Assembly (NCBI GenBank): GCA_028554795.2
Contig: CM068838.1
Location: 86,122,944-86,186,943 of the forward strand
Length of the DNA stretch: 64,000 nucleotides
DNA from: Sinohyriopsis cumingii
Lineage: Eukaryota > Mollusca > Bivalvia > Unionida > Unionidae
Direction: 5' to 3'
Under the pieces are notes generated by a model. The model was given only the letters and a program-made list of their open reading frames with translations. It made no database searches and had not been told where the DNA came from. Positions 49,856 through 61,204 of the stretch are shown piece by piece. Positions within the stretch are counted from its first letter, which is position 1. Every line of letters starts with the position of its first letter. Both the position numbers and the translations under genes were made by a program.

Positions 49856-51586
49856 CTGACAACAACAAAAAAATTCCATACAAGTCTTCATATTTTAATG
49901 TTAAATTTTAAAATCTTTATTGAGTTGATTTCACTTTGCTGACCTGTAATATGATTTACCCCTCTGTTTCCTTCATGCCTCTCTTGTTCATTACATTATT
50001 TCAATGGGGCACAATCTGCCAAAAAGGGCACCTCCAAAACTTTGAAAGAAGATGCCCTGTCACAATTCATGAGTGAAGTATCTCAAATGTTCCTGTAAGG
50101 CAAAAAGGATTTGTTTTGGTCTAATATGGTATGTATGCATTAATTTTAAGTCTAATATGGTATGTATGCAGTAATTTTAAGTCTAATATGGTATGCATGC
50201 AGTAATTTTAAGTCTAATATGGTATGTATGCAGTAATTTTAAGTCTAATATTGTATGTATGCAGTAATTTTAAGTCTAATATGGACGCATGCAGTAATTT
50301 TAAGTCTAATATGGTATGTATGCAGTAATTTTAAGTCTAATATGGTATGCATGCAGTAATTTTAAGTCTAATATGGTATGTATGCAATAATTTTAAGGCA
50401 CCTTAGCACAGCAGTGCTGAATGATGCAAAGCAAAGATAAACTTCAAAAAATTTAAAACATGGAGAATTGTACCAATGTTAGGAATATAAACCCTTCCAA
50501 CTGCAAAAAAATCTGTACAAGGAATGAAACTCCATCAATAAAATATTGTCTATTATTTATCAGTTATAAATAAGATAAAGTCTCAAATGATTCTTCACTA
50601 CAATTTTCCTTTTCATTATCAACCAACCATGGCCAGCCAAACCCCTATACATGTACATTCTATTCTATCTTCACTCATTTTTGGACTTCTTTGCATTCTT
50701 CAACATAAATAGCATGTTTAGCCCTGCAATCTTCCCATAACCTATTTATAACATCAATACAAAGACGTTTATAGCATGTAATTTTGCACACACACCTACT
50801 AACTTGCCTTGTATGTTTATGTCTAAAGTACAAGACAAACAGGTCTTGAAGGTAGTCTATTTGATGGGCTGGCACTACATTTCCATGGTCAAAGGCCCTT
50901 AAGCATGATAATTCAGAATAAGATTCCTTTTGTGACAATTTTCACTAATTACTAGCCATGAAATTATTCTAAAAACTGCTAATGATGTCATGACTTTGTC
51001 ACTATTAGTCACAATTTTTATTTGAATGAAATAAAATAAGTAATATTTGTTGAGAAATACTCTGCAGCTGTTTTTTTAATACATTTCTTGATGTAATGGC
51101 TCTAATTGCATTTTTTTGGTAAATTCAGTTATGTCTACTGAATTTTATGTATTTCCATTTCACTAAAGCATGTTTTTAATATGACAACAAAACAATTATG
51201 AAAGCAATTGTTCTCAAAATTTAAATACAATCAAAAATGGAAATCCTGAATTTTGGTAAATGCATTACAAATGAAAGAAAATGAAAAGAAATGATGCATG
51301 GAAGAGATTAAGCATGGACAGAATGCATTTCTGAAACCATACACGAACAATGGTGAGATGATATCCAAAATGTATAAATAAATGGAATGCAAATGAAACA
51401 AAATTAAAAATGAAATGGGAACAAAAATTGGTAAAATTACCATGGGTCTGCAGATTGAATATGTTTCTGATATATATGTTTACTCATTTTGCACCAGCTT
51501 GTCAAAAAGGTACAAGTACCACACTCCTGCATGTTAAAACTCCCAGTGCCTGTACTGATTCTAATTTCTGTAATATATTACTCTAC
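49856..51586. repeat. Intron (module 2 d to module 3 a) with 31-bp tandem repeat
   Basis: Nine near-identical copies of a 31-bp unit with core 'taatatggtatgtatgcagt' then 'aattttaagtc' lie at about 50112-50397. The rest of the intron is AT-rich. A minus-strand open frame at 50675-50938 shows no recognisable domain and lacks exon-like context. Confidence 0.8.
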
Positions 51587-51744
51587 CTGGGTTTAACTTG
51601 AACACATCTCCCCATTCACATGGAGACTTTGGCAACTTGATGTTTTTCAAGACAGGGACAGACATATCACAGAAATCTGTCTCAAAACACAGACTGAGAG
51701 TCAGACTAAACAGGAAATATCTGTCGATGTCCTCTATCTTGTAA
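51587..51744 (-). CDS. Module 2 exon d (PKPLC exon)
   Basis: This 158-bp exon is phase 2 to 1, with acceptor TTTTTTCAG|T and donor CCAG|GTAGAG. It starts YKIEDIDRYFLFSLTLSLC, then ETDFC, and has KLPKSPCEW in place of the common LPKPLC. It keeps three Cys. The final NPG plus a split codon joins to Asp at the start of module 3. Confidence 0.87.
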
Positions 51745-52974
51745 CTGAAAAAAAAAGACATGAATCAGTCAAGTCTGACCAATGGGTTCAGCATACAGAA
51801 TAATGTGGCTGATTTTAATGCTGTTTTGTTTCTAACATACATATACTGTATAGATTATATTTTTTAAATTTAAATACATACATAAAAAATTCAGCATCTT
51901 GTAAAATAAATTGGAGTACTAACAGTGCCCATATTTTCAGTACGTTAAGGATGGACTTTTTAAAACTTAAATTTTTTGACAAATTAAATAAAAGATCACA
52001 GACTAAATAAAGTACATGATTTAGATTATTATCAACAAAATGGTGAATAACATTTACTTACTCTGCCCTCAAAATTCCAAACAACCAGAAGCTATTGGAA
52101 ACAGCTGAAAAAGAGCAGATAGCAAAATTATATTTAAAAAAAAACTACAAATACTACCAAAAAAATAAAGTAGTCTGAAACTTCAATATATTCTACTGAA
52201 ATCTTGCAATGATTTTCTAAACTGATCTCCAGTGACTAGGGGAAACAACATCACTTCCAGCACGAACCATTTGATCCTATGGTCAAATTCATTTTGATCT
52301 GTCATTTCAGTGTCATTGAATTCTGGTGAACAAAGATGAAAGTTAATATTAACAATGTTTGAATTACTAGGTGAAGGCATGACATTTTAATATTTTCTTT
52401 TTTTGTGAATCTCTCGAAAAATGAGAAGGCAATATTTTCTGCAAGAAAGTATCTTTTTTTAAATTTTGGAGGCAGTGGCAGTTCAAAAGGAGTGACTGCC
52501 ACACCAGAAACAGTTTGAAAATTATCATGCAATAAAAAGTGCTCTTTTCATAAACTGTCACACAATGAAACAATTTTAACTTCTTGACAGATACGGCTGA
52601 TTGTTGTTAAATGATTGCAAGCTAGAAGTTGTCTTTCCTTGATTTTCAACACAGTGTCAGTAGTTTTTGTAATAAAACATTGCAAAGGAACATTTAAATG
52701 ACCAATTTTCAATGATTAAAATTCACCAATTTATATATAAGGACTACAATGTATATTCTTCAATTTGCATTTTGATTTGACTAAACAAAAATTCCTTTAA
52801 TATCTTTATAAAATGAAAAACAAAGAACATACTTTCTACCTTTTAAATTACTATCAACAGTTAACGAACTTCAACCTCAAGTACTTTTTTCTAATTAATA
52901 GCAAAAATTATAGAATCAAACAATTATTTTATACAAAACATATCTTGGCATTTAAATCTGAAAAACATAATTAC
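51745..52974. other. Introns around module 2 mini-exon c
   Basis: Two introns, 317 bp (51745-52061) and 870 bp (52105-52974), flank the 43-bp mini-exon. Both are AT-rich and hold no repeat family I recognise. Minus-strand open frames between 52183 and 52573 overlap one another and show no similarity to the module. Confidence 0.6.
52062..52104 (-). CDS. Module 2 mini-exon c
   Basis: This 43-bp exon is phase 1 to 2, with acceptor CTTTTTCAG|CT and a strong donor GA|GTAAGT. It encodes AVSNSFWLFGILRA, aligned with the FSLNGV-like c segment of other modules. Support comes from phase, length identical to the c exons of modules 5, 6 and 7, and position between b and d. Confidence 0.74.
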
Positions 52975-53193
52975 CTAGTGATGCGTAATCCACCAATACA
53001 AATGATTCCTTGAATTTTTCAAGGGCAATGTCAAAGGTGTTGTTACAGGCATTCAAATCAATCTTGGCAGAAAGTGACTTGGCTAGTTTCTCAACACGGA
53101 TGCAGCAATGAATGGCAGTACAGTATTTGGGGATGTAACAAGACATGCGATAATCTAGCTTTGGAAGATAGGATGTATTCACAAAGGAACATT
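52975..53193 (-). CDS. Module 2 exon b (CC exon)
   Basis: This 219-bp exon is phase 1 to 1, with acceptor TTTTTCAG|AA and donor CTAG|GTAATT. It encodes EC at the start, then LPKLDYRMSC, PKYCTAIHCC, LNACNNTFDIALE and ends VLVDYASLG. All six exon-b Cys are present. The usual WG before the donor is LG here. It follows exon a of module 2 after a 445-bp intron and has the same split-codon Glu as module 1. Confidence 0.86.
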
Positions 53194-53258
53194 CTGAAAA
53201 AAAATATAACTAGCAAACATGTACAATCTGTACACATGTTTGTCTCTCTGTATCACTC

Positions 53259-53327
<69 letters not shown>

Positions 53328-53638
53328 TCAGGAAATAAGAGAAATAACTGTATAGAAGCAAACAGTGCCACATACTTCTGTAGAAATAATTTCTTTACCT
53401 AAAAGATAACCATTCACTGATTTTGGTCGAAAATGTTTTTTTTTCTTGCTAACTAAAAGTCAAAAATCCTGGTGTTAATAATATGATCAAGAAATTTGCT
53501 TTTTCAATATGTGAAAAACTGCAAAAATGTTATATTATAAATGTATATGTATAATTATTTTCTTATATTAATATATTTACATTTTCAAATCACAATAAAT
53601 TAATACACAGAGTTGTATCATCACATGTTTTGACTTGC
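53194..53638. other. GC-AG intron (module 2 a-b) with compound microsatellite
   Basis: A 445-bp intron with a GC donor (minus strand GCAAGT at 53638-53633). It contains a compound (GT)n(AT)n microsatellite at 53260-53325. The open frames over the microsatellite are artefacts of the dinucleotide run. Confidence 0.75.
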
Positions 53639-53809
53639 CATTCGTCCAGTAGGGTTCTACAGCTGTGTAAGGAGCCTCATTTCTATCACAGGGTGGGTCG
53701 AGCAGGATGTTGTCCGTCAGTCCAAGCATGTAAAGAAGTTGTTTAGATGCTGCTGAGGATAAAGCATCACCCCATCCCATTGTATCCTTCAAAGCTGATA
53801 GGGAAAACT
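53639..53809 (-). CDS. Module 2 exon a, with GC donor
   Basis: This 171-bp exon is phase 1 to 1, with acceptor GTTGCAG|AG. It encodes FSLSALKDTMGWGDALSSA, LYMLGLTDNILLDPPC and finishes YWTN. No GT lies at the expected boundary. The sequence there is AATG|GCAAGT, which matches the consensus of the rare GC-AG intron class, and phase 1 is preserved only if this GC is used. The open frame continues past the donor for a short way, so protein evidence alone would not place the end. Confidence 0.83.
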
Positions 53810-54388
53810 CTGCAACAAAATATACTGTAAATTACACACCTGTAGCAAATATTAAACTTTAGATATATACAGAAAATTAAAGTGGTTCAATTCTTTTTTT
53901 GACAAATTAGCTGGTAACCCTGGGAGCCACCAAGGAATGAACATGTATCCCATCTTAAATTAAGTACCTGAAAATATGGAAAAGAAGGTACATGAATGAA
54001 ACTGTTAGCTTAAAGACTCTCCATATACCTTCATATGTATTAGTTACAATTATTAAACTTTTTAAAGTTTTGTTGCAAGTATGCTTTGAAAAACCTGAAT
54101 AATTTATGGTGTCATATAGAAATCTGTTGGGCTACCTGACCTTGATATTTGATAGCCTGAACCTAGCATTCTATTAGCCCCTTGGCACTGAGCACAAGAT
54201 TTGTCAAGCACTTCAAAATAGCAATATTTAATGCAGTATAGACAAACTTCATTGTGTCAGTTGGTAAATTCTGTACATTACATGTGGTTCAAATTATGGC
54301 AATAACAAATTCATGGTATCGGCTTTTCATTTCTCGCAACAAACTTGAATATACCAGAAAAAAATAAACAAGTGGTGGAACACCATAC
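53810..54388. other. Intron (module 1 d to module 2 a)
   Basis: A 579-bp AT-rich intron joining two phase-1 exons. I see no repeat or motif of note in it. Confidence 0.7.
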
Positions 54389-54552
54389 CGCCTGGCAGAA
54401 AGCTGACATTGGTGTTGCAGAGTGGCTGTGGTATCAGTGCATCCTTCATGAATGGCAGTGACAACTGACATGGTTGGTCCTTCTCTAAACAGACATTGAA
54501 GTCCAGATTCACTACAAACATCTTGGCATCATCCAACTTTCCAATGCTGAAG
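54389..54552 (-). CDS. Module 1 exon d (PKPLC exon)
   Basis: This 164-bp exon enters in phase 2 and leaves in phase 1; the donor is GGCG|GTATGG. It encodes FSIGKLDDAKMFVVNLDFNV, then C-x6-C (C LEKDQP C) and IPQPLC, with the three Cys typical of exon d. I placed the acceptor at TTGATAG|C because the other d exons begin with an aromatic residue plus xIxxL. A second AG six bases downstream (CTTCAG) is also in frame and would drop two residues. Confidence 0.83.
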
Positions 54553-54769
54553 CTATCAAGCAAAAGGTATATAATTAGTAATATGTGGTAAAAAAGCATA
54601 CACAAATATTGTTATCATTTTTTATCTAACCTATGACTTCACTTTGACCAGCCCTTGCCTTTTATTATTATTAGTTACTGTCAATTACTGACAGAAATGT
54701 TTTCAAAATTATTATTGGTATCTCTCCTATCTTTCTTAAAGTCTCAAAGAAGATGAGTTAACTATAACC

Positions 54770-55425
54770 CCAGTGTTCAGGCCAGGCTATGCCTTTGTGC
54801 CAAATTATGTCTTACAAGTCAGGCAAGGTTTGCCCTTGTGCCAGATGATGCCTTCAGGCCAGGCTATGCCCTTGTGCCAGACTAAGCCCTTCAGGCCAGG
54901 TTTGCCCTTCTGGCAGGCTATCCCCTTGTGCCAGACTATGCCTTTCAGGCCAGGCTATGCCCTTGTGTCAGGCTATGCTCTTCAGGCCAGGTTATAACCC
55001 TTGTGTCAGACTATGCCCTTGTGCCAGACTATTCCCTTCAGGTCATGTTATGCCCTTGTGTCAGACTATACCTTTCAGGCTAGGCCAGGCCCTTGTGCCA
55101 GACTATGCCATGAAGTCAGGCTATCCCCTTTGTGCCAAACTATGCCCTTCAAGCTAGGCTATACCCTTACGCTATCTGTCCTATCAGGCAATGCCCTTGT
55201 GCCAGACTATGCCTTTCAGGCCAGGCTATGCCCTTGTACCAAACTATGCCTTTCAGGCCAGGCTATGCTCTTGTGCCAGGCTATGCCCTTGTGCCAGACT
55301 ATGCCCTTCAGGCCAGGCTATGCCCTTGTGCCAGGATATGCCCTTATGTTATCTGTCCTATCAGGCTATGTCCTTATGTCAGACTATGCCCTTGTGCCAG
55401 GCTATGCCCTTATGCTATTTTATTA
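54770..55425. repeat. 18-bp degenerate minisatellite, GC-richer than surroundings
   Basis: Core units 'atgcccttgtgccaggct' and 'atgcctttcaggccaggct' alternate over about 650 bp. Because 18 is a multiple of three, several frames stay open and give a six-residue periodic translation. It ends 218 bp upstream of the acceptor of module 1 exon d. There is no sign that it is coding: all plus-strand frames are equally open and no splice sites fit. Confidence 0.85.
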
Positions 55426-55899
55426 GAGATGCTTCAATATCTTACAATCCCAAAAGACAAAATGATCATGAAAAATATAACTGCTGGTACCATCATTTTG
55501 CACATGGCAATCTAGAACTCACTGCAGTGGTTGTTAGAATTTCCCTAAACTATAATAAACTTCTAGCATGAATGGTTCCTATTTTTAGTTGCATTTTCAT
55601 ATTCACAAGTTTGCAAGATGCAGCTCAATAAAAGAGAGAATCAGTCTCATACTTCTGCTGACTGCTTTATGCAAATGTATGATGCAAACTAATTGTATGA
55701 GAATAGCTGCAAATTCATAATTAACTAAATGCTGGTATCATTAGTAATTTACATTCAAACACTTCTGATTAGTTGTTTTTGCCAGATTAGCTTATCAAAG
55801 ATGACTTTATAAGAACCAACTGTTAGTATGCAAGTGCCATTGGAATACCCCTTACTCTAAATTAATAATCTGATAAAGTCCATTCTTATAAACTCCATC

Positions 55900-56816
55900 A
55901 AAGTATAGAGGTTTCATGAAGATATGGATGGGAAATCAAACTTAAAGTCAGGATGCATGATTTTCATGACTGTAGGTATGGTAGTATCCATATAACACCC
56001 TGATAATTTGTGTGGTCTTGAATTAAATGCTAAAGCTAAACCAAAACTAGTATTAAAAAAATGAAATATGGGTCAAAATAAGTTTCTTTTGTTGCAAGGA
56101 TGTGGCAGTAACAAGATAAGTATCATCATCAGCTTCAGAATTTGAAGCATGAACAGTGCTTGCAAAATGATCAAAAAACAATTTTAACTAGAGTCAATTA
56201 ATGAATCCTAAAATATTGGCAAAAATAATCTTTTTACTGAAATGAAGATGTAATGCTCTTCAAGATTCATCCTAAAATTTCCTGAGTCTAGAAAGGACAG
56301 TATGTAGCTAGCATGTCAAAAACCAATATAGTCATGAATTAAAATGTGAGAAATAGGTTACTGGGCCCTTTTCTACATGGATGTAAATCTAATCATTGAG
56401 TTGAATAATGAAATCATGAATGGTGCAAACATCAATCTCAAGTCAATAAAGTATGAAATATGGGTCACAATGACAAGCTTTAAAGACAAGGGTGTAGTAC
56501 ACTTCAGGATGCGTCCTCTCACCAAGTAATCAGATTACATGTATAACATTATTATACAACAGATATAAAAAAGAATATGGTTCTGATCTAAAATGTTAGA
56601 TATAGGTAAAAATATAACCTTCTTTTGATTAAAGGATGTTTTACTAGTTGAGATGCATTCAGTCATCTAGTTTCATGATTCTGGCATTAACAAAGTATAA
56701 TACTGAACTAAAGTCAGTGAAGCATGAAACATAAGTCACAGTGATCTACTTTTGTGATCAGAGAGTAATATTCATCAAGATGTATCTACTCACCAAGTGT
56801 AATGATAGGTATAGCT

Positions 56817-56884
<68 letters not shown>

Positions 56885-57480
56885 GGTGCAAAACACCTAT
56901 TTGGTAATGATCTAAATGAAGAACATTAACCCCATTAAGAAAAATGTGAAATGTATGTCGTACTGACATTCTTTTGTGGCAAGGGTGTGCTACTAAGAGG
57001 GATGCATACATTCATTTTGACAATTCTAGCATGAACAGAGCCTGAGAAACAAACTTAAAACAAAATATGTATGTATGCTCAGTAAAGGTGAAATATAGGT
57101 CACAGTGACATACTTTTGCAAGAATGGTGTATTATTGATCAAGATGCACCCACTGACCAAGTTTCATGACTCTAGGTGTAAGAGTAGGAACAGATGTTGA
57201 AAAAAACCAAGCTGCTCATGAGAAAAATGCAAATACCTTACCTAAATAAAATGTAAAAAGTAGGTTACAGTGACCTTGCATGGTGACGTGATGAAATCTT
57301 AAATGAAATGATATTAATCAGAAAAAAAGTGTGATGGATGTAATTTTCAAAATGAGGAGATAACTCCAAAAGTACTCCTGTGACAAAGCCAACTCATGTA
57401 ATACAGGACATGAACTCTTATCATGATACAAATGCATGTCATGTGTCACGAAGAAATCTAAAAAAGTTCAAGAGGTATTA
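55900..57480. repeat. ~165-bp interspersed satellite block
   Basis: Diverged units repeat 'gtgaaatataggtcacagtg', 'cttttgtggcaaggatgt' and 'caagatgcatccactcacca' followed by 'agtttcatgattctagg'. At least six units are visible. A related pair occurs at 8880-9160. An (AT)n tract is inserted at 56819-56880. Confidence 0.65.
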
Positions 57481-57727
57481 ATTTAAAAAAATGTGTGATG
57501 AATGGATGGACGAACCAACATAATTGGTGACAAAAATCACTCAAAGGTATTAAAGGTTGAAAAAAACATCCAGGAATCCAAGACAGGACAATTTCTTCAT
57601 TTTAACTGGCGAGTGTTCAAACTATCTTTGATATCTTTGAGGGATAATAAGATTTTCAAGATGGCAGCTGTGATGACTTTAACATTGGCACCATTTTTAC
57701 TCCAGACATTGTATGAAGATTTTTTGT

Positions 57728-57972
57728 GTGCCCCAGGTGGCCAAGTGGTCTAAAGTGCTTGCCTTTACTATCAATGTCATCCCACTCCTGTCCACATGGG
57801 TCCGAGTCGAAGGCTTGGCTAATGTGGATATGTGAGAAAGCTGCGAGTAGCTTCCCATGGGTCAGTGGTTCTTACTGGAGTTTTCCCAGGATTCTTCCTT
57901 CACCAGTTATACTGGCCACTATGTATAGCCTATCTTGTGCTGAGAAATGGCATTAAGCCAAAAACAAGTTCA
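57728..57972 (+). mobile_element. tRNA-derived SINE (family 2)
   Basis: The head 'aggtggccaagtggtctaaa' and B-box-like 'gggtccgagtcgaaggc' on the + strand mark a tRNA-headed SINE. The body has 'gagtagcttcccatgggtca' and the tail 'gctgagaaatggcattaagc'. This body and tail style is familiar from bivalve SINEs. Antisense fragments of the same family lie at 34640-34750 and 47516-47702. It is not a functional tRNA gene; no cloverleaf can be completed. Confidence 0.75.
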
Positions 57973-58569
57973 AGAAGAAGATTTTTGGTGATAACGCCAT
58001 ATCATTATGGAGGAGTAGTGTTAACAAGATTTCAAGATGGCTGTCATGGTAACCATATAAGATGCAAGATCAGCACTATTTTAATTTAAGACCAACCTGA
58101 CATCATAAGAAGTCTTATTTTCATAACCCCATTTGCATATGACCATTCAGCAGCAATAAAAAAAAATTCAAGATAGCAACCTTTGTGGCCATATTGGATA
58201 TCATATCAGCATCATATTCATTTAGGCGAAACTAAGGTCTTCTGGTGAAAACTCCATGTCAACATTATTTTCTGTCTAAGAGTGTCGATGATAAATTTTT
58301 CAAGACTGATGCTATGAAACCCAATTTGGATGTCTGATATGAATAGTTTCATTTAGGTCAAACATTGACATTGTAAGAAGTCTTTAAGTGAAAATCTTTT
58401 CTTGATATCACTATCTGCGTGGTATCACTAGTTGAACTAATTTTTCAAAATGGCAAAGGGGGGGGGGGCCATAATGCATATCTTGAACACCACCACTTTT
58501 GTTTCGGACCAAGTAGACCTTGGGATAAACATGTATCAAACTTTATGTCAATCCTTTTATGAGAATTTG

Positions 58570-58918
58570 CAATAACTTGTGGTGTGTTGTGATGTGATTT
58601 GGATTTTTAATGTAGCTTTAACAATTTTTCAGTCATATCGTTATGATGTATGTAATGTGGCAGTTTACAGTGATGTCTAGCACTGATGCATCATGCCACA
58701 GACATGTAGCATGATGTCCCACCCAGTCAAATTATGCTGACACCAGGCTGAGCAGTCCTAACACTAAACTCGTAATGCTGAGCGCCAAGCAAGGCAGCTC
58801 TTAGTACCATTTTTGTAAGTCTTTGGAATCACTTGGCTGGGGATCGAATCCATGACCTCCTGCATCATAGGTGGACGCTCTAACCACTAGGCCACCAGAG
58901 CGGTCAATAACTTGTGGT
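58570..58918 (-). mobile_element. tRNA-derived SINE (family 1) with 14-bp target duplication
   Basis: The tRNA-like head reads on the minus strand from about 58904, with a pol III A-box-like 'tggttagagcg' and B-box-like 'ggattcgatcc'. The body runs to 58584 and ends in 'aatccaaatcacatcacaac'. The 14-bp sequence 'caataacttgtggt' flanks it at 58570-58583 and 58905-58918, a direct target-site duplication. Related copies lie at 15930-16247, 18107-18265 and 21399-21728. Confidence 0.85.
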
Positions 58919-59208
58919 AATGGATGGCTATATGAAAAAGAAAACAACAACCATCCCATAATGTCTTCTGGCATATAACCACTAGAGCTAGTCAAAATAA
59001 CTCCAAGACCATTTTTTATGGGACTTAATGTCATGTCAAGATAGAAAATTGTTCAAAGTTTTCATGAAAACAGGAGAGCAGGAAAAGCCGATTCCAATAT
59101 ATCCCATGATTTGCTGGTGACGGTGGTAGCAATTCTGGCAATCCTTTTCTACTGAATAGACTGAATTCATCTCATACAAAATCAATGAAAATAATCCTGA
59201 CGAAAATG

Positions 59209-59262
<54 letters not shown>

Positions 59263-59527
59263 CATTTACTACTGCTGCTTTTCCAAAATCCCATGGATCT
59301 AAGAATTATACAGTACACCCTAAAAAATGAAACTGGGAGCTGAACACAGCAATCCTTTGAGTGCTACTTCCTTTTTCAATGCACACATCAACATGCCAAC
59401 TTACGACTCATTTGACAACAGCAAGCAAAAAAAATCTTCCACAGATGATGGGTGTGCTATGTAATGATTTCATCACATTATAAAAGACCATAGGAGCTCA
59501 GCTAATATGCAAGAATTTTAACCATAC

Positions 59528-59576
59528 CTAAAATATATCATATTTCCTGAGTCCAGATACAGCATCTCCTTCTGTC
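59528..59576 (-). CDS. Module 1 mini-exon c
   Basis: This 49-bp exon enters in phase 1 and leaves in phase 2. The acceptor is CTTTACAG|GA and the donor is AG|GTATGG. It encodes QKEMLYLDSGNMIYF, two residues longer than the other separate c exons, which are all 43 bp. Too small for ORF calling, it is supported by position between b and d, exact phase match on both sides, and alignment with the c part fused into exon b of modules 3 and 4. Confidence 0.75.
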
Positions 59577-60991
59577 CTGTAAAGAAAAAAGCAATGTATT
59601 CTATTTCACTGGTTCAGTGGAAAATGCTCAGTGCCCAAAGATAGCTGACAATTACACAAAGTTCAAGGAAAAGACAGATGAAATTATAAATGACATAAGT
59701 TAACTCTAGTTGGATCATGTTGCTGTTTGTCCTTGACCTCCAATTACTAACTGCAGGAGGGAATATTCACCTTGGATTGAAGACTAGGGTCAGGGAAAGA
59801 GAATGCTATGCCATAACAGCTGGGAATGTATTAATGCTATCAAAATTCCTTTTCCCTAAATCATAATAACCATGACCTTTTGACCCCAAAATCAGTAGGT
59901 CACTCTCTTAAATGCAAACCCTCTGAAAACTTTGATGAAAGGTAAAAAGCTCTGCAACTTAAACCATTTTCTTCTTTCAGTCATAGTGACCTTGACCTTT
60001 TCCCTTGTGTGTTGAAAATCAAAATGTTTATTCTTACCAAAAGTGTAAGCAATACATAAACTTTGGCAAAGGTACATGGCTGAGAACAGTACTGTAGTTT
60101 TGTGCAGAGGCCCACATTTCTTTTTCAAGCTACATTGACACTGATCTTTTGAGCACCTAAATCAACATACTTCTTCCTTACTGCAAGTGCAAGCCATCTA
60201 CAAAGTTTAGCCCATGTCAGTGATATAGAATGAAAATTATTGTGCACAAACAACCACTTTTGTTCTTTCTTCCTTAACCTTGGTCGTTTTGACTCAATAA
60301 TTGACAGGCTTCTTTCCTGACCCTGACCACCAATGCAAGCCATCGCCAATGTTTGGTCTAGGTCTGTGATGCAGAATTAATGTTACTGCATATAAACCAT
60401 CTTCTTCCTTTGTTCATAGTGACCTTGACCTTTGACCTTTTTTATCATAAGGTAAATATGTTTCCTAGGTGGTGCAAGTTACTGTGCTACGGACAGATGG
60501 ACATCACTGCATTCATCTGCTTCTTCAGTACTTAGGTCCATTTTGAGCCTCACATGTTAAAACATAATTTTTAAATCATATTTTCACCATTTTTATATAT
60601 ATAAAAAAACACGCTGTCACTGCATACCTTCTACCTTTATTTTTCCTTCTTTTCAAAAGAGCATATTGTAAAATAATGACCTACTACATGGTTAGACGGT
60701 ATGTAGTGACCAAAATCATATACAGTATGAAAAGGTAAAGTATGACTGGAATCATATTCTGCCTGAAAGAAGTTAAATGAAAAGCACTAATATCCTTTCA
60801 ACATTTTTAGAGTTACAAGATATCAATTAAAGATAATTAACTTTAATGTTCATCTGTTTTCTGAAAGAAAAAAATATACACAAAGGATGGTCAAAAAATT
60901 TAATTATTAAATAAACAGCTTGCATTTTAGCCTTCCTCTGTGATTCTTGCAACAGATAAAACATAACAATGACAACAAAAAATTTTCTTAC
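59577..60991. repeat. Intron (module 1 b-c) with dispersed ~165-bp repeat block
   Basis: From about 59860 to 60500 there are four to five diverged units, each containing 'gtgaccttgacctttgacc'-like text, then 'aagtgcaagc(c/t)atccacaaag' and 'cttctttc(a/t)gtcatagtgacc'. The same family occurs at 2420-3240, 12060-12250 and 44400-44700. It looks like an interspersed bivalve satellite, perhaps spread by a Helitron-like carrier, which is inference. Confidence 0.6.
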
Positions 60992-61204
60992 CCCAGTTGT
61001 AAGAAAAGATCTTCTGCAATCCCGTTAACTTTTCGATCCCATAAGAGATTTCAAAGTTGCAAAAGTCCAAGTTCAGGTAAGTATGCATGCTCAACCTTAG
61101 AGCATCCACAGTGACACAGCAATCAATAGAAGTGCATGTTTCAGACACTGAACAGACAACACCAGATGGAAGTGTGGGAAGGGTAAGTTTCTTGTAGAAG
61201 CACT
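60992..61204 (-). CDS. Module 1 exon b (CC exon)
   Basis: This 213-bp exon is phase 1 to 1, with acceptor TTTTACAG|AG and donor TGGG|GTAAGA. The translation opens with EC, then LPTLPSGVVC, SETCTSIDCC, LDFCNF, GIEKL and ends SYNWG. It has all six Cys expected of exon type b. The split first codon is completed by the G ending module 1 exon a and gives Glu. As in all b exons, the pattern alternates hydrophobic and polar residues after the CC pair, which looks like beta strands. Confidence 0.87.

Larger units (their letters stand above)
54553..59527. other. Long intron (module 1 c-d) packed with repeats
   Basis: From high to low coordinate it holds an (AT)n tract at 59210-59258, a tRNA-headed SINE at 58584-58904 with target duplication, and 'caagatggc'-type diverged tandem units at 57640-58560. 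A second SINE type lies at 57728-57972. About 165-bp units with 'ggtcacagtgac' cover 55900-57480, an (AT)n tract covers 56819-56880, and an 18-bp array covers 54770-55425. No exon-like sequence was found. Confidence 0.65.

Noticed and set aside
53179-53373. Open frames with Tyr-Ile runs around 53.3 and 56.8 kb
   Set aside because: Pure (TA)n/(TG)n microsatellite translation.
54773-55571. Plus-strand frames of 126-141 codons rich in Cys, Pro and Leu
   Set aside because: Translation of an 18-bp satellite; all three frames are open, which argues against coding.
57728-57800. Possible tRNA gene (also at 16200, 18240, 21700 and 58880)
   Set aside because: A- and B-box-like text is present, but no complete cloverleaf; each is the head of a longer SINE.
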